Below, piece by piece: positions 52,558-60,817 of a DNA stretch of 64,000 nucleotides; positions within the stretch are counted from its first letter, which is position 1; each line of letters opens with the position of its first letter. Origin of the DNA: Pseudorhodoplanes sp. Lineage in GTDB: Bacteria; Pseudomonadota; Alphaproteobacteria; Rhizobiales; Xanthobacteraceae. The notes under the pieces were generated by a model, which worked only from the letters and a program-made list of their open reading frames with translations, had not been told where the DNA came from and made no database searches. The DNA lies in assembly GCA_032027085.1 (NCBI GenBank), contig JAVSMS010000001.1, forward strand, positions 386,827-450,826, given 5' to 3'. The translations under genes were made by a program, and so were the position numbers.

Positions 52558-54789
52558 ATGTCAACTCATCCGGCCGACAAGACGAAAACGCCCGTACAGC
52601 TCGCCATTCCGACTCTCGGCGCGATGACCGAGTACTGGATTGATGCCGCGCAGCGAAGCATTCTGTTCTGGGATGTGCTGCGCCGGCGCGGGAATGCATA
52701 CAAGGAACATGCGACTGAAACCGTTCCGCACGTGCTCGATTATGATGTCGAGCTTGTTTCCGACGGCCGGACATTCGAACGGCCTGTCAATTACGGGCTG
52801 GTCAGGATTGTCCCTCCTAAGAACATTACCATTGATCTTGCCAAACGGCCGTTCGTGGTCATCGATCCGCGCGCGGGACATGGCCCCGGTATCGGCGGAT
52901 TCAAGGCCGACAGCGAAATCGGCGTGGCTCTCAAGGCCGGGCACCCCTGCTACTTCATCGGCTTCACGCCGGAGCCGATGGCCGGCCAAACGATCGAAGA
53001 CATCCTGCGCGCGGAGGCGACGTTCCTTGAGATCGTGATCGAACGGCATCCGCAGGCCGAGGGCAAGCCCTGCGTCATCGGCAATTGCCAAGCCGGGTGG
53101 GCGCTGATGATGCTGGCGGCGCTGCGCCCGGAATTGTTTGGACCGCTGATCGTTGCCGGATCGCCCCTGTCCTACTGGGCAGGCGTGCATGGAAAGAATC
53201 CAATGCGGTACACGGGCGGTCTCCTGGGCGGAAGCTGGCTGACGGCATTCGCCAGCGATCTCGGCGCCGGCAAGTTCGATGGTGCGGGGCTAGTGCAGAA
53301 TTTCGAGAACCTCAACCCGTCCAACACCCTGTGGGCCAAGCAATATAATCTGTATTCGAAGGTCGACAGCGAAGCGGAGCGCTATCTCGATTTTGAACGC
53401 TGGTGGGGCGGACACGTCTATCTCAACGGTGAAGAGATCCAGTTCATCGTTGATCAGCTATTCGTTGGCAACAATCTGGCGGCCGGCCGCGTACAGACGT
53501 CCGATGGCACGTCAATTGACCTACGCAACATCCGCTCTCCGATCGTCATTTTCTGCTCGAAAGGCGACAACATCACGCCGCCGCAACAGGCGCTTGACTG
53601 GATTCTGGACCTCTACGACGATGCCGACCAGATTCGATCCTATGGCCAGACCATTGTCTATACTGTGCACGACACCGCCGGCCATCTCGGCATTTTCGTG
53701 TCGGGCTCGGTGGCAAAGAAAGAACACAGCGAGTTTTCCGGCAACATCGATCTGATCGACGTCCTGCCACCCGGCCTCTATGAGGCGGTTTTCACGCCGA
53801 ACACCGGCGCGGACGCCTCCGACCTTGTCAGCGGCGACTGGATCATGCGTTGCGAGGCGAGAACGCTCGACGACATCAGGGCACTCGGTTGCAACGACGC
53901 CGCGGACGAACGGTGCTTTGAGACTGTCGCCCGCATCTCCGAGATCAATCGGTCACTGTACCGAAGCTTTATGCAACCGCTCGTTCGAACCTTCATGACG
54001 CCGCAGACGGCGGAGCTGACGCGCCGGATGCATCCCCTACGTCTGCAGTACGAGCTTTTCGCCAGCACCAATCCGGCGATGGCATGGATCGAAAAAGCCG
54101 CCCAACAGGCGCGCGAGGCGCGCAAGCCCGTGGCAGCGAACAATTCGCTTCTGGCGATACAGGAGACCACATCCCGGCTGATCGTGGACACGCTCGATCT
54201 CTGGCGGGATGTGGGTGAAAAGATGTCTGAGTCGGTATTTCTCTCCGTCTATGGCTCACCTCTCCTGCAGGCAGCGGTTGGCGTCGATCCGGCGTCGGCT
54301 GGATCCTGGCGCAAGGCAGGCCGCAATCCGCTGCACGCGCAACTGATCGAGAAACGCATTGCCGAACTGAGATCTCGCATGCATGAAGGCGGCTTGCCGG
54401 AAGCGACGGCGCGAGCGTTTCTTTACGTCGGAATGTCGCGCAGCTCGGTCGATGAGAGAGGCTTTGAATCAATCCGCCGCTTCCGCCGCAGCCAGACCGA
54501 CCGCAACCGCCGGTCCCTCGCCGCATTCAAGGCCATGCTCCGCGACCAGTTCTTCATGCTGCTGATCGATCGGGAGGCCGCCATCCAGGCAATCCCCGAA
54601 TTGTTGCCCGAGGATTCGAAAGCGCGCCATCAGGCCATCGAACTCATCAAGCAAGTAATCACGTCGAGCGCAGCCCTTCCGCCGGAGGGGGAAATCCGCC
54701 TTCGCGAAATCGCCGCTCTATTCGAAGTTGAGGATGCCTCGTCGCCGAAGCGGTCGCCTCGCACGGCGGAACGGCCGCTCCATTCATAG
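52558..54789 (+). CDS. DUF3141 protein, PHA-synthase-like alpha/beta hydrolase
   Basis: A 743-residue cytoplasmic protein. Residues ~60-400 are an alpha/beta hydrolase domain with nucleophile box G-N-C-Q-A-G (Cys about 177), like the G-x-C-x-G lipase box of polyhydroxyalkanoate synthases. A catalytic Asp is plausible in F-C-S-K-G-D-N-I-T-P-P, and a His in H-D-T-A-G-H-L-G. The remaining ~340 residues are helical, without recognised domains. Such proteins often sit beside pta/ackA/fabI genes. A role in acyl-CoA polymerisation or depolymerisation is inferred, not shown. Confidence 0.88.
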   Translation: MSTHPADKTKTPVQLAIPTLGAMTEYWIDAAQRSILFWDVLRRRGNAYKEHATETVPHVLDYDVELVSDGRTFERPVNYGLVRIVPPKNITIDLAKRPFVVIDPRAGHGPGIGGFKADSEIGVALKAGHPCYFIGFTPEPMAGQTIEDILRAEATFLEIVIERHPQAEGKPCVIGNCQAGWALMMLAALRPELFGPLIVAGSPLSYWAGVHGKNPMRYTGGLLGGSWLTAFASDLGAGKFDGAGLVQNFENLNPSNTLWAKQYNLYSKVDSEAERYLDFERWWGGHVYLNGEEIQFIVDQLFVGNNLAAGRVQTSDGTSIDLRNIRSPIVIFCSKGDNITPPQQALDWILDLYDDADQIRSYGQTIVYTVHDTAGHLGIFVSGSVAKKEHSEFSGNIDLIDVLPPGLYEAVFTPNTGADASDLVSGDWIMRCEARTLDDIRALGCNDAADERCFETVARISEINRSLYRSFMQPLVRTFMTPQTAELTRRMHPLRLQYELFASTNPAMAWIEKAAQQAREARKPVAANNSLLAIQETTSRLIVDTLDLWRDVGEKMSESVFLSVYGSPLLQAAVGVDPASAGSWRKAGRNPLHAQLIEKRIAELRSRMHEGGLPEATARAFLYVGMSRSSVDERGFESIRRFRRSQTDRNRRSLAAFKAMLRDQFFMLLIDREAAIQAIPELLPEDSKARHQAIELIKQVITSSAALPPEGEIRLREIAALFEVEDASSPKRSPRTAERPLHS

Positions 54790-54890
54790 CAGCACGGGGC
54801 CCTGCCTGGTACTTTCCATGCCAACATGCCCTCTCACCTCTCAGCGCGCTGTTTCCGAGGCGTGTTTAATGTGAATGGCTTGAGAAAAAC

Positions 54891-54965
54891 TGGCTGGGGC
54901 GCCTGGATTCGAACCAGGGAATGGCGGAATCAAAATCCGCTGCCTTACCACTTGGCTACGCCCCA
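54891..54965 (-). tRNA. tRNA-Gln (anticodon TTG)
   Basis: Reading the minus strand from 54965, the acceptor arm TGGGGCG pairs with CGCCCCA. The anticodon arm has loop TTTTGAT with anticodon TTG, and the T-loop contains the standard GTTCGAATC. The discriminator is G and the CCA is encoded (54893-54891). All arms pair normally. Confidence 0.96.
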
Positions 54966-55152
54966 ACGCTGTCAGGAGGGCTTCGGCCGGCACCGGCCGC
55001 ATGTCGCGCCCGGGCCGCTTCGGCGGGCGGACCCTAGCCATGTCCGTGGCGGCAATCAACTTTTCCGCGATGTCGCCGATGTCATTGACGCTGCGAATGG
55101 GCTGGACTAGCCCTGAACGGACAAAAAAAGCGGCGGTTCCGGGAGAAAACGC

Positions 55153-56940
55153 ATGGCCTTTCGCGCGCCGGTGGATGACATCGCCTTCGCCCTCACCCAC
55201 TCCGCCGGCATGGGCCGGGCGCTCGCCGACGGCCTTTATGGCGATCTCGGCGCCGACGATGTGCGGGCGGTGCTGGATGAAGCCGGCCGTTTCGCGACCG
55301 ATATCCTCGCCCCCCTCAACCGGCTGGGCGACCAGCACGGCGCCGTCCTCAAGGATGGCCGGGTGATCCTGCCGCCCGGCTGGAAGGAAGCCTACACCTC
55401 CTGGGCTGCCGCCGGCTGGAATGGGGTCGCCGCGCCCGAGCAATGGGGCGGTCAGGGCCTGCCGCGCGCGCTCAACGCGGCCTGCCTCGAGATGTGGAAT
55501 TCGGCGGCGATGGCGTTCGGCCTGGGGCCGCTCCTCACCATGGCCGGCATCGACGCGCTGGCGGCGCATGGCTCGCAGGAGCTGAAGGAAAAATATCTGG
55601 CCAAGCTGATCAGCGGCGAATGGATGGGCACGATGCAGCTCACCGAGCCGCAGGCGGGCTCCGATGTCGGCGCGCTGCGCACCAAAGCCGAGCGCGCGGG
55701 CGACGGCACCTACAGGATCACCGGCCAGAAAATCTTCATCACTTACGGCGAGCACGATCTCACCGACAACATCATCCATTTCGTGCTCGCGCGGCTGCCC
55801 GATGCGCCGCCCGGCACCAAAGGCATCTCGCTGTTCCTCATTCCGAAATTCCTGCTCAACAAGGACGGCTCGCTCGGGGCGCGCAACGACGTGCGCGTGC
55901 ATTCGCTCGAGCACAAGCTCGGCATTCATGCCTCGCCCACCTGCACCATGGTCTATGGCGACAAGGGCGGCGCCACCGCCTTTCTGATCGGCGAAGAGAA
56001 TGCCGGCATGGCCTGCATGTTCACCATGATGAACGATGCGCGGCTCGCCGTCGGCCTGCAGGGCGTCGCCATCGGCGAGCGCGCCTTGCAGCAGGCGGTG
56101 CACTATGCGCATGAGCGCAAGCAGGGCCGCGCGACGGGGATGAAGGCCGACCAGTCGGTCCTCATCATCGACCATATCGATGTGCGCCGCATGCTGCTCA
56201 CCATGCAGGCGATGACGAGCGCCTCGCGCGCCATCTGCTATGCGACCGCGGTTGCGCTCGACATCGCCGAGCGCGGCAAGGATGACGCCGCGCGCAAGGC
56301 GGGGGCCGACCGCGCCGCCCTGCTCACGCCGGTTGCAAAGGCCTTCTCCAGCGACATGGGCATCGAGGTCGCCTCGCTCGGCATTCAGGTGCATGGCGGC
56401 ATGGGCTTCATCGAGGAGACCGGCGCGGCACAATGTCTGCGCGATGCCCGCATCACCGCGATATATGAAGGCACCAACGGCATCCAGGCGATCGACCTTG
56501 TGACGCGCAAATTGCCGCTGAACGGCGGCGCGACCGTGAAGGCGTATATGAAAGAGCTGCGCGACATCGCGGAGCGCGTGCAGGCGACCAACGATCCGGC
56601 TTTCGGCGCGACGGCGGCGAGGCTCGGCGCCGCGCTCGACGATCTCGAGCGGGCGACCGACTGGCTGCTGGCGCAACTGAAAGCCGCACCGAACAACGCG
56701 CTCGCCGGCGCCACGCCATATCTTCGCCTGTTCGGCAACACCGCCGGCGGCTGCATGCTGGCCGAAGAAGCCGTCGCGGCTTTGCGTGTCGGCAATGGCG
56801 CCGCGCGCAGCGCGGAGCGCATCGCCCTCGCCCGCTTCTGCGCCGAGAACATTGTGGTGCAGTCGGGCGGCCTCGCTTCGGCCGTCACGGACGCAGCGGA
56901 CAGCATCATCACGGCGCCGGTGCCGGAGGCCGCGGCGTGA
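55153..56940 (+). CDS. Acyl-CoA dehydrogenase, long (DmdC/AidB-like branch)
   Basis: A 595-residue flavoenzyme of the larger acyl-CoA dehydrogenase class, with a ~40-residue N-terminal helical cap and an extra C-terminal domain. FAD/substrate motifs: M-Q-L-T-E-P-Q-A-G-S-D-V-G, and the catalytic Glu in I-Y-E-G-T-N-G-I-Q-A-I-D-L. The branch includes 3-methylmercaptopropionyl-CoA and long-chain enzymes; substrate not assignable. Its TGA overlaps the enoyl-CoA hydratase start (GTGA), so the pair performs two successive beta-oxidation steps. Confidence 0.93.
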   Translation: MAFRAPVDDIAFALTHSAGMGRALADGLYGDLGADDVRAVLDEAGRFATDILAPLNRLGDQHGAVLKDGRVILPPGWKEAYTSWAAAGWNGVAAPEQWGGQGLPRALNAACLEMWNSAAMAFGLGPLLTMAGIDALAAHGSQELKEKYLAKLISGEWMGTMQLTEPQAGSDVGALRTKAERAGDGTYRITGQKIFITYGEHDLTDNIIHFVLARLPDAPPGTKGISLFLIPKFLLNKDGSLGARNDVRVHSLEHKLGIHASPTCTMVYGDKGGATAFLIGEENAGMACMFTMMNDARLAVGLQGVAIGERALQQAVHYAHERKQGRATGMKADQSVLIIDHIDVRRMLLTMQAMTSASRAICYATAVALDIAERGKDDAARKAGADRAALLTPVAKAFSSDMGIEVASLGIQVHGGMGFIEETGAAQCLRDARITAIYEGTNGIQAIDLVTRKLPLNGGATVKAYMKELRDIAERVQATNDPAFGATAARLGAALDDLERATDWLLAQLKAAPNNALAGATPYLRLFGNTAGGCMLAEEAVAALRVGNGAARSAERIALARFCAENIVVQSGGLASAVTDAADSIITAPVPEAAA

Positions 56941-57698
56941 GCAGTTCGACACCGCTCGTTCCGGTTCATGACGAGAACGCCGTTCGGCTCATCCGGATGA
57001 ACCGCGCGGACAAGAAGAACGCGCTGACTGGCGAGATGTATGCGGCGATGGCCGACGCGCTCGCCGGCGCCAACAAGCGGAGCGACATCCGCTGCGTGGT
57101 GATCGCGGGCGCGCCCGGCGTGTTCTGCGCCGGCAACGACCTGCAGGATTTCCTGCGCGCCGCCGAGGACGATGAGGGTCTGAGCGAGCCCATCATGCGC
57201 TTCCTCTATGCGCTGGCCGGCTCGCGCAAGCCGCTGGTCGCCGCCGTGCAGGGCGCCGCGATCGGCATCGGCACCACCATGCTTCTGCATTGCGATTATG
57301 TCGTCGCGGCGAACGACGCGCGGTTTGCCACACCCTTTGTCAGCCTCGGTCTTGTGCCGGAAGCCGGATCGAGCCTGCTGGCGCCGCGTCTTATGGGGCA
57401 GCGGCATGCTTTTGCACTGCTGGCGATGGGAGAGCCGCTGGACAGCGAGAGCGCGAAAACCTGCGGTCTCGTCAATCGCATCGTGCCTGCCGCTGACGTC
57501 GACGCCGAAGCGATGAAGGCGGCGCAGAAGATCGCAAGCCTTCCGCCGGAAGCCGTTCTCGCCACGCGCCAGCTCATGCGCGGCGCGCCGGAGGACATTC
57601 TCGCGCGCATCGACGAGGAGGCGGATTTCTTCAAGGTGCGGCTGCAGTCGGATGAAGCGAAAGCGGCGTTCGAAGCGTTTTTTGCGCGGAAGAAGTGA
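56937..57698 (+). CDS. Enoyl-CoA hydratase/isomerase
   Basis: A 253-residue crotonase protein with a GTG start overlapping the preceding stop. Oxyanion segments: V-F-C-A-G-N-D-L and A-V-Q-G-A-A-I-G-I-G-T-T. The first catalytic Glu position is Thr (G-T-T-M), and the second aligns near F-V-S-L-G-L-V-P-E-A-G-S, where the Glu is shifted as in Delta3,Delta2-enoyl-CoA isomerases. Isomerase activity is thus more likely than hydratase. Coupled to the dehydrogenase. Confidence 0.9.
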   Translation: MSSSTPLVPVHDENAVRLIRMNRADKKNALTGEMYAAMADALAGANKRSDIRCVVIAGAPGVFCAGNDLQDFLRAAEDDEGLSEPIMRFLYALAGSRKPLVAAVQGAAIGIGTTMLLHCDYVVAANDARFATPFVSLGLVPEAGSSLLAPRLMGQRHAFALLAMGEPLDSESAKTCGLVNRIVPAADVDAEAMKAAQKIASLPPEAVLATRQLMRGAPEDILARIDEEADFFKVRLQSDEAKAAFEAFFARKK

Positions 57699-57703
57699 CT
57701 CTG

Positions 57704-57796
57704 CATCGTCATGGTCCGGCTTGACCCGGCCACCCCGTTCAGGAAGGCACTGCATCCCTAAGCGGGATGCCCGCGACAAGCGCGGGCATGACGATC
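57704..57796. repeat. REP-like palindromic element
   Basis: Outer arms ATCGTCATG (57705-57713) and CATGACGAT (57787-57795) are inverted. Inside, TGCCCGCG-ACAAG-CGCGGGCA (57768-57788) is a perfect 8-bp stem with a 5-nt loop, and GGTCCGGCTTGACCCGGCCACC forms an imperfect one. It lies between two convergent genes and could act as a bidirectional terminator. Such elements are, as I recall, multicopy in Bradyrhizobium-group genomes. Confidence 0.75.
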
Positions 57797-57813
57797 GAAG
57801 GGTCATGTGGACG

Positions 57814-58761
57814 CTACACCGGCTTCAGCCCCGCCTCGATCTCCGCCCGCCGCGGTTCGAGGAACGGCGGCAGCGCCAGTTTCTCGCCCAGGCTTTCCAT
57901 CGGCTCGTCGGTCGCAAAACCCGGACCGTCGGTTGCGATCTCGAACAGGATGCCGTTCGGCTCGCGGAAATACAGCGACTGGAAATAGAAGCGGTCGACC
58001 TTGCCGCTGTTCGGAATGCGCAGGACACGCAGCCGCTCCGCCCAGGCGTCGTATTCATCGGCGTTCGGCGTGCGGAAGGCGACGTGATGCACGCCGCCCG
58101 CGCCCGGCAATGCCGGCGCCAGACCCGGCCGCACCGCGACGTGCAATTCCGCCGCCGGGCCGCCCGCGCCCATCGCATAGACATGCACGACGTCGGTCCC
58201 GGATTCGGGATGGATGTAGTCGCGCACATGCCGCATGAGCATCAGCTCGCGCAGCACGACATCGGTATTGGTCAGATCGGGAATGGTCATGGTGATCGGA
58301 CCGAGGCCGCGGATCTGGTGCTCGGCCGGCACCGGGCTTTTCGCCCAGGGATGCGCTGCGCCATGCCCGCCGTCATCGACAAGGCTCAGACGCTGCCCCT
58401 CGGGGTCTTCGAAATCGAGAGTCTTGCGCCCGTCGCGCTCGACAATCTCGCCCGCCCTCACCTTCTGCTCGGTGAAGCGCTGCTTCCACCACGAGAGACT
58501 CGTCTCGCCGTTCACGCGCAGGGCGGTATTGGAAATCGTGTGGTTGCCGCGCCGCTCCGGCCGCGTCTTGAAATCGAAGAAGGTCAGATCGCTGCCCGGC
58601 GAAGCGAGGCCGTCGCCATAAAAGAAGTGATAGGCCGATACGTCGTCCTGATTCACCGTCTTCTTGATCAGCCGCATGCCCATGACCTGCGTGTAGAAAC
58701 GCAGATTGCCCGGCGCGTCGGCGGAGACGGCGGTAAGATGATGGATGCCGGTGAGTTGCAT
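57814..58761 (-). CDS. VOC-fold ring-cleaving dioxygenase (MhqO-like)
   Basis: A 315-residue enzyme of two vicinal-oxygen-chelate halves. Metal-ligand candidates: His in G-I-H-H-L-T-A-V (about residue 7-8), His in G-G-V-H-H-V-A-F and Glu in [14 protein letters not shown]. The family includes hydroquinone dioxygenases PcpA/LinE and the quinone-stress protein MhqO; the pattern fits ring-cleaving, but the substrate is unknown. Separated from the enoyl-CoA hydratase by the REP-like element, with which it is convergent. Confidence 0.88.
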   Translation of the reverse strand: MQLTGIHHLTAVSADAPGNLRFYTQVMGMRLIKKTVNQDDVSAYHFFYGDGLASPGSDLTFFDFKTRPERRGNHTISNTALRVNGETSLSWWKQRFTEQKVRAGEIVERDGRKTLDFEDPEGQRLSLVDDGGHGAAHPWAKSPVPAEHQIRGLGPITMTIPDLTNTDVVLRELMLMRHVRDYIHPESGTDVVHVYAMGAGGPAAELHVAVRPGLAPALPGAGGVHHVAFRTPNADEYDAWAERLRVLRIPNSGKVDRFYFQSLYFREPNGILFEIATDGPGFATDEPMESLGEKLALPPFLEPRRAEIEAGLKPV

Positions 58762-59251
58762 GTCGATGTCCGGGTGGGCCTTTGCGCCATGTGGGCATGG
58801 AACCGCGCGAATGCGAGCAGACGCGCGGCATCGCCCGGATTGTGCGAGGCGCCGGGTCCGCCTTCATTCCATCGTCCGTTCCCTTTTCCCTTGCCCGATG
58901 CAAGGGCGCGCGGAACGCCGGGCTCTCAGCCTGCCCGCGGCCTCGTGCAGCAAGCCGTTGTTGGCCACACGAGATTTTTAGTCACCACGGAAAGCCGGAA
59001 ACGACGGCGTTCCGCGCGCGGTGTGTGAGGCTTGCTCCGCGACAACCCCGGAGGACAGACACCGTGGACCGGCATGGCCGGGCGGCTGGTCTTGGTATCC
59101 TCCGCTGGTGACCCACGGCCGGTGGGCCGGATCATCGCGGCTTGGGCCTCCGCGACGGGGCGTGCGTCTCACGCCCTTTCGCGGCCACCGCACCCTGCCC
59201 CGCATCTCATGACGCTGATCAGACGCCCCTTGCGTGGAGCAGGATGGCAGG
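58762..59251. repeat. GC-rich intergenic region with long inverted repeat
   Basis: No gene is seen. A perfect 14-nt inverted pair (GCGCGCGGAACGCC about 58910 and its complement about 59008) frames a region that matches, by memory, the multicopy intergenic element of Bradyrhizobium/Rhodopseudomonas beginning near the GATGCAAGGGCGCGC motif. The following ~230 bp are also GC-rich and structured, up to the transposon target site. Confidence 0.45.
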
Positions 59252-59259
59252 AGAATAGT
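59252..59259 (+). repeat. Left 8-bp target-site duplication
   Basis: AGAATAGT directly precedes the left inverted repeat of the transposon and is repeated exactly after the right end. Confidence 0.9.
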
Positions 59260-59346
59260 CGCAGTTATCACCTTAAAAAATGTGACCGCGTTCCTATTTC
59301 CTTCGCCAAAAAGTGGAGTCGGATCAATATGTTGCTGGCAAGGGAA

Positions 59347-60114
59347 CTAGTTGGAAAACACCCCGAGTATCCGCTCGACCTCGACGGCCATCTCCCGGAG
59401 GACGGTCGGGACGAAGCGCCCGCCGAAGGGCTGATCCTTCCGAAACAGTATATGGATGGCGACATCAATTTGCTTGGGATTTACGGGGTCTCGCCACGGA
59501 ACGGCGGGGTCGTAGCGCCATATTGCTATGCGGTTGTCTTTGAGAAGGTCGAAGGCGGTGTTCTCGATAATGAAGTTGGTCACCGACGGGTCCACATCGC
59601 TGATGTCAAGACGGTCGATAGCGAGTCTGGACCAGACGGGTACGATGAGTTCGTGCTTGTCGGTAACATCAAGAACATGCAGGCCATAAAGAATGTCGTT
59701 CCCTCCCGGGTAAGGCTTCAGGTCGCGGAATTTTTGGGCGATTTCTTCGCCGGCAACCTTTATCTGTCTGTTTGTGAGAACCGATTCAAAACCCTCCGCT
59801 CTTTTGCAAAAGGGAAACTGGACCTTGTCAGGGACCGGGCCATGGGGACGCAGGATATCCCAAGTCATGTGATCGAGGGCGGATCGGAGATTGTGAACGG
59901 CATCGCCGATGATGAGAGGGAAATGATCGGGAACGGCCGTGTTTATTTTAGCGATCAAGGTGCGTTGGCGGGTATGAGCATCGTCGTGGGTCGAGAGCCG
60001 GCGTCCCTCGCGATTGTACAAAGCCTCGGCTTGGGTAACAAAATCCTCGATGTGATGCTTGGCCCGCTGTAGTTTGAGTTCTGCCCCTTTGAACTTGCTA
60101 ACAGGTCCGGTCAT
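59347..60114 (-). CDS. Transposon passenger: hypothetical protein with HEPN-like motif
   Basis: A 255-residue soluble protein (259 if it starts at 60126). The segment G-D-A-V-H-N-L-R-S-A-L-D-H-M-T-W (about residues 73-88) belongs to a broad family of conserved hypotheticals; R-S-A-L-D-H fits the Arg-polar-x3-His pattern of HEPN RNase domains. The remainder is alpha/beta with a conserved basic/aromatic centre. An HEPN RNase call is tentative. Its start codon shares CATG (60112-60115) with the divergent small gene. Confidence 0.65.
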   Translation of the reverse strand: MTGPVSKFKGAELKLQRAKHHIEDFVTQAEALYNREGRRLSTHDDAHTRQRTLIAKINTAVPDHFPLIIGDAVHNLRSALDHMTWDILRPHGPVPDKVQFPFCKRAEGFESVLTNRQIKVAGEEIAQKFRDLKPYPGGNDILYGLHVLDVTDKHELIVPVWSRLAIDRLDISDVDPSVTNFIIENTAFDLLKDNRIAIWRYDPAVPWRDPVNPKQIDVAIHILFRKDQPFGGRFVPTVLREMAVEVERILGVFSN

Positions 60115-60295
60115 GCCTGCCCCCAAGAAGAAAGCCCCCGCGCTTCACAAGCGCAAACGCGAAAAGCTGGAGACCGAACTGGAATCCGGCCCTCAGGTAG
60201 ATCAGCGGCGCGATGATATCATGCGGAAGATGCTGGCAAGCCCGCCGAAGCCGCATAGCGAGATGAAGCTTGGGAAGACTAAGCGGTCGCGCTAG
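60113..60295 (+). CDS. Transposon passenger: small basic protein
   Basis: A 60-residue highly basic protein (K-K-K-A-P-A-L-H-K-R-K-R-E-K-L start; R-R-D-D-I-M-R-K-M-L-A-S-P-P-K-P-H). The D-x-x-M-R-x-M-L-x-x-P-P-K-P-H pattern recurs in small alphaproteobacterial proteins. Divergent start overlaps the HEPN-like gene by the CATG, and its TAG shares CTAG (60292-60295) with the next minus-strand gene. It could be a partner or antitoxin of the HEPN-like protein; speculative. Confidence 0.55.
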   Translation: MPAPKKKAPALHKRKREKLETELESGPQVDQRRDDIMRKMLASPPKPHSEMKLGKTKRSR

Positions 60296-60579
60296 ATGCC
60301 AGTTGGCATCGGGCCGGAAACCACGAAGCCAGCCTTTGTCTCCATTGGCTCGTAATTGCTGATCATGATTTTTATTGTTTCGCCTGTCTGCAATTGAAGA
60401 TCAGCCTGATCATTATCAAAAATTTGGAGAAGAATTCTCGGGTCGCCAGACATCGTGCCCTGAGCGCTCTTCATCCCTCCTAATCCCGCTAAAACGACTA
60501 TCTCGTAGTCGACCGTGGCATTCAACTCACCAACGGTGACGGTGCCGGTACCGGAAAATGAACCAAGGTGTTTCATCAT
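60292..60579 (-). CDS. Transposon passenger: small beta-rich protein
   Basis: A 95-residue protein with alternating hydrophobic/hydrophilic stretches (G-T-V-T-V-G-E-L-N-A-T-V-D-Y-E-I-V-V-L-A-G). No signal peptide, no known motif. Its stop shares CTAG with the upstream plus-strand gene and its ATG shares CATG (60577-60580) with the next plus-strand gene. Confidence 0.5.
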   Translation of the reverse strand: MMKHLGSFSGTGTVTVGELNATVDYEIVVLAGLGGMKSAQGTMSGDPRILLQIFDNDQADLQLQTGETIKIMISNYEPMETKAGFVVSGPMPTGI

Positions 60580-60817
60580 GCCCCCCTCGGACGCCTATGA
60601 TGGCTGCTGCCCTAATTGTGGTAAAGTTTATACGCTGGCGGAATTGAAGAAAATGGCCGTTGGTGACGGTTGGCAGCGATACCTGCGTGTCATCGACCGC
60701 GAAGGAGTCGTTCGCGTTGTTTCATTTGATGAATTTGTGCCGACTACGATGACGCCCTTTTACGGGCGCGCCAGCGCAAAAAACGCTTTGCGTTGTGTTT
60801 CAACGAGCGAATCTTAA
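60578..60817 (+). CDS. Transposon passenger: small zinc-ribbon-like protein
   Basis: A 79-residue protein with C-C-P-N-C-G-K-V-Y near residues 10-18, a half zinc-ribbon; no second Cys pair follows, so metal binding is uncertain. A later hydrophilic part contains V-I-D-R-E-G-V-V-R-V-V. Its stop shares TTAA (60814-60817) with the transposase stop. Confidence 0.5.
   Translation: MPPSDAYDGCCPNCGKVYTLAELKKMAVGDGWQRYLRVIDREGVVRVVSFDEFVPTTMTPFYGRASAKNALRCVSTSES

Noticed and set aside
54841-56952. 703-codon open frame on the minus strand
   Set aside because: It is the antisense shadow of the long acyl-CoA dehydrogenase in GC-rich DNA, runs through the tRNA and has low-complexity Arg/His/Gly composition.
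57652-59028. 458-codon open frame on the plus strand
   Set aside because: It crosses the REP element and is antisense to the VOC dioxygenase, which has clear family motifs.
59032-60072. 346-codon plus-strand frame
   Set aside because: It spans the left end of the transposon and is antisense to the conserved HEPN-like gene, so it cannot be an ancestral gene.
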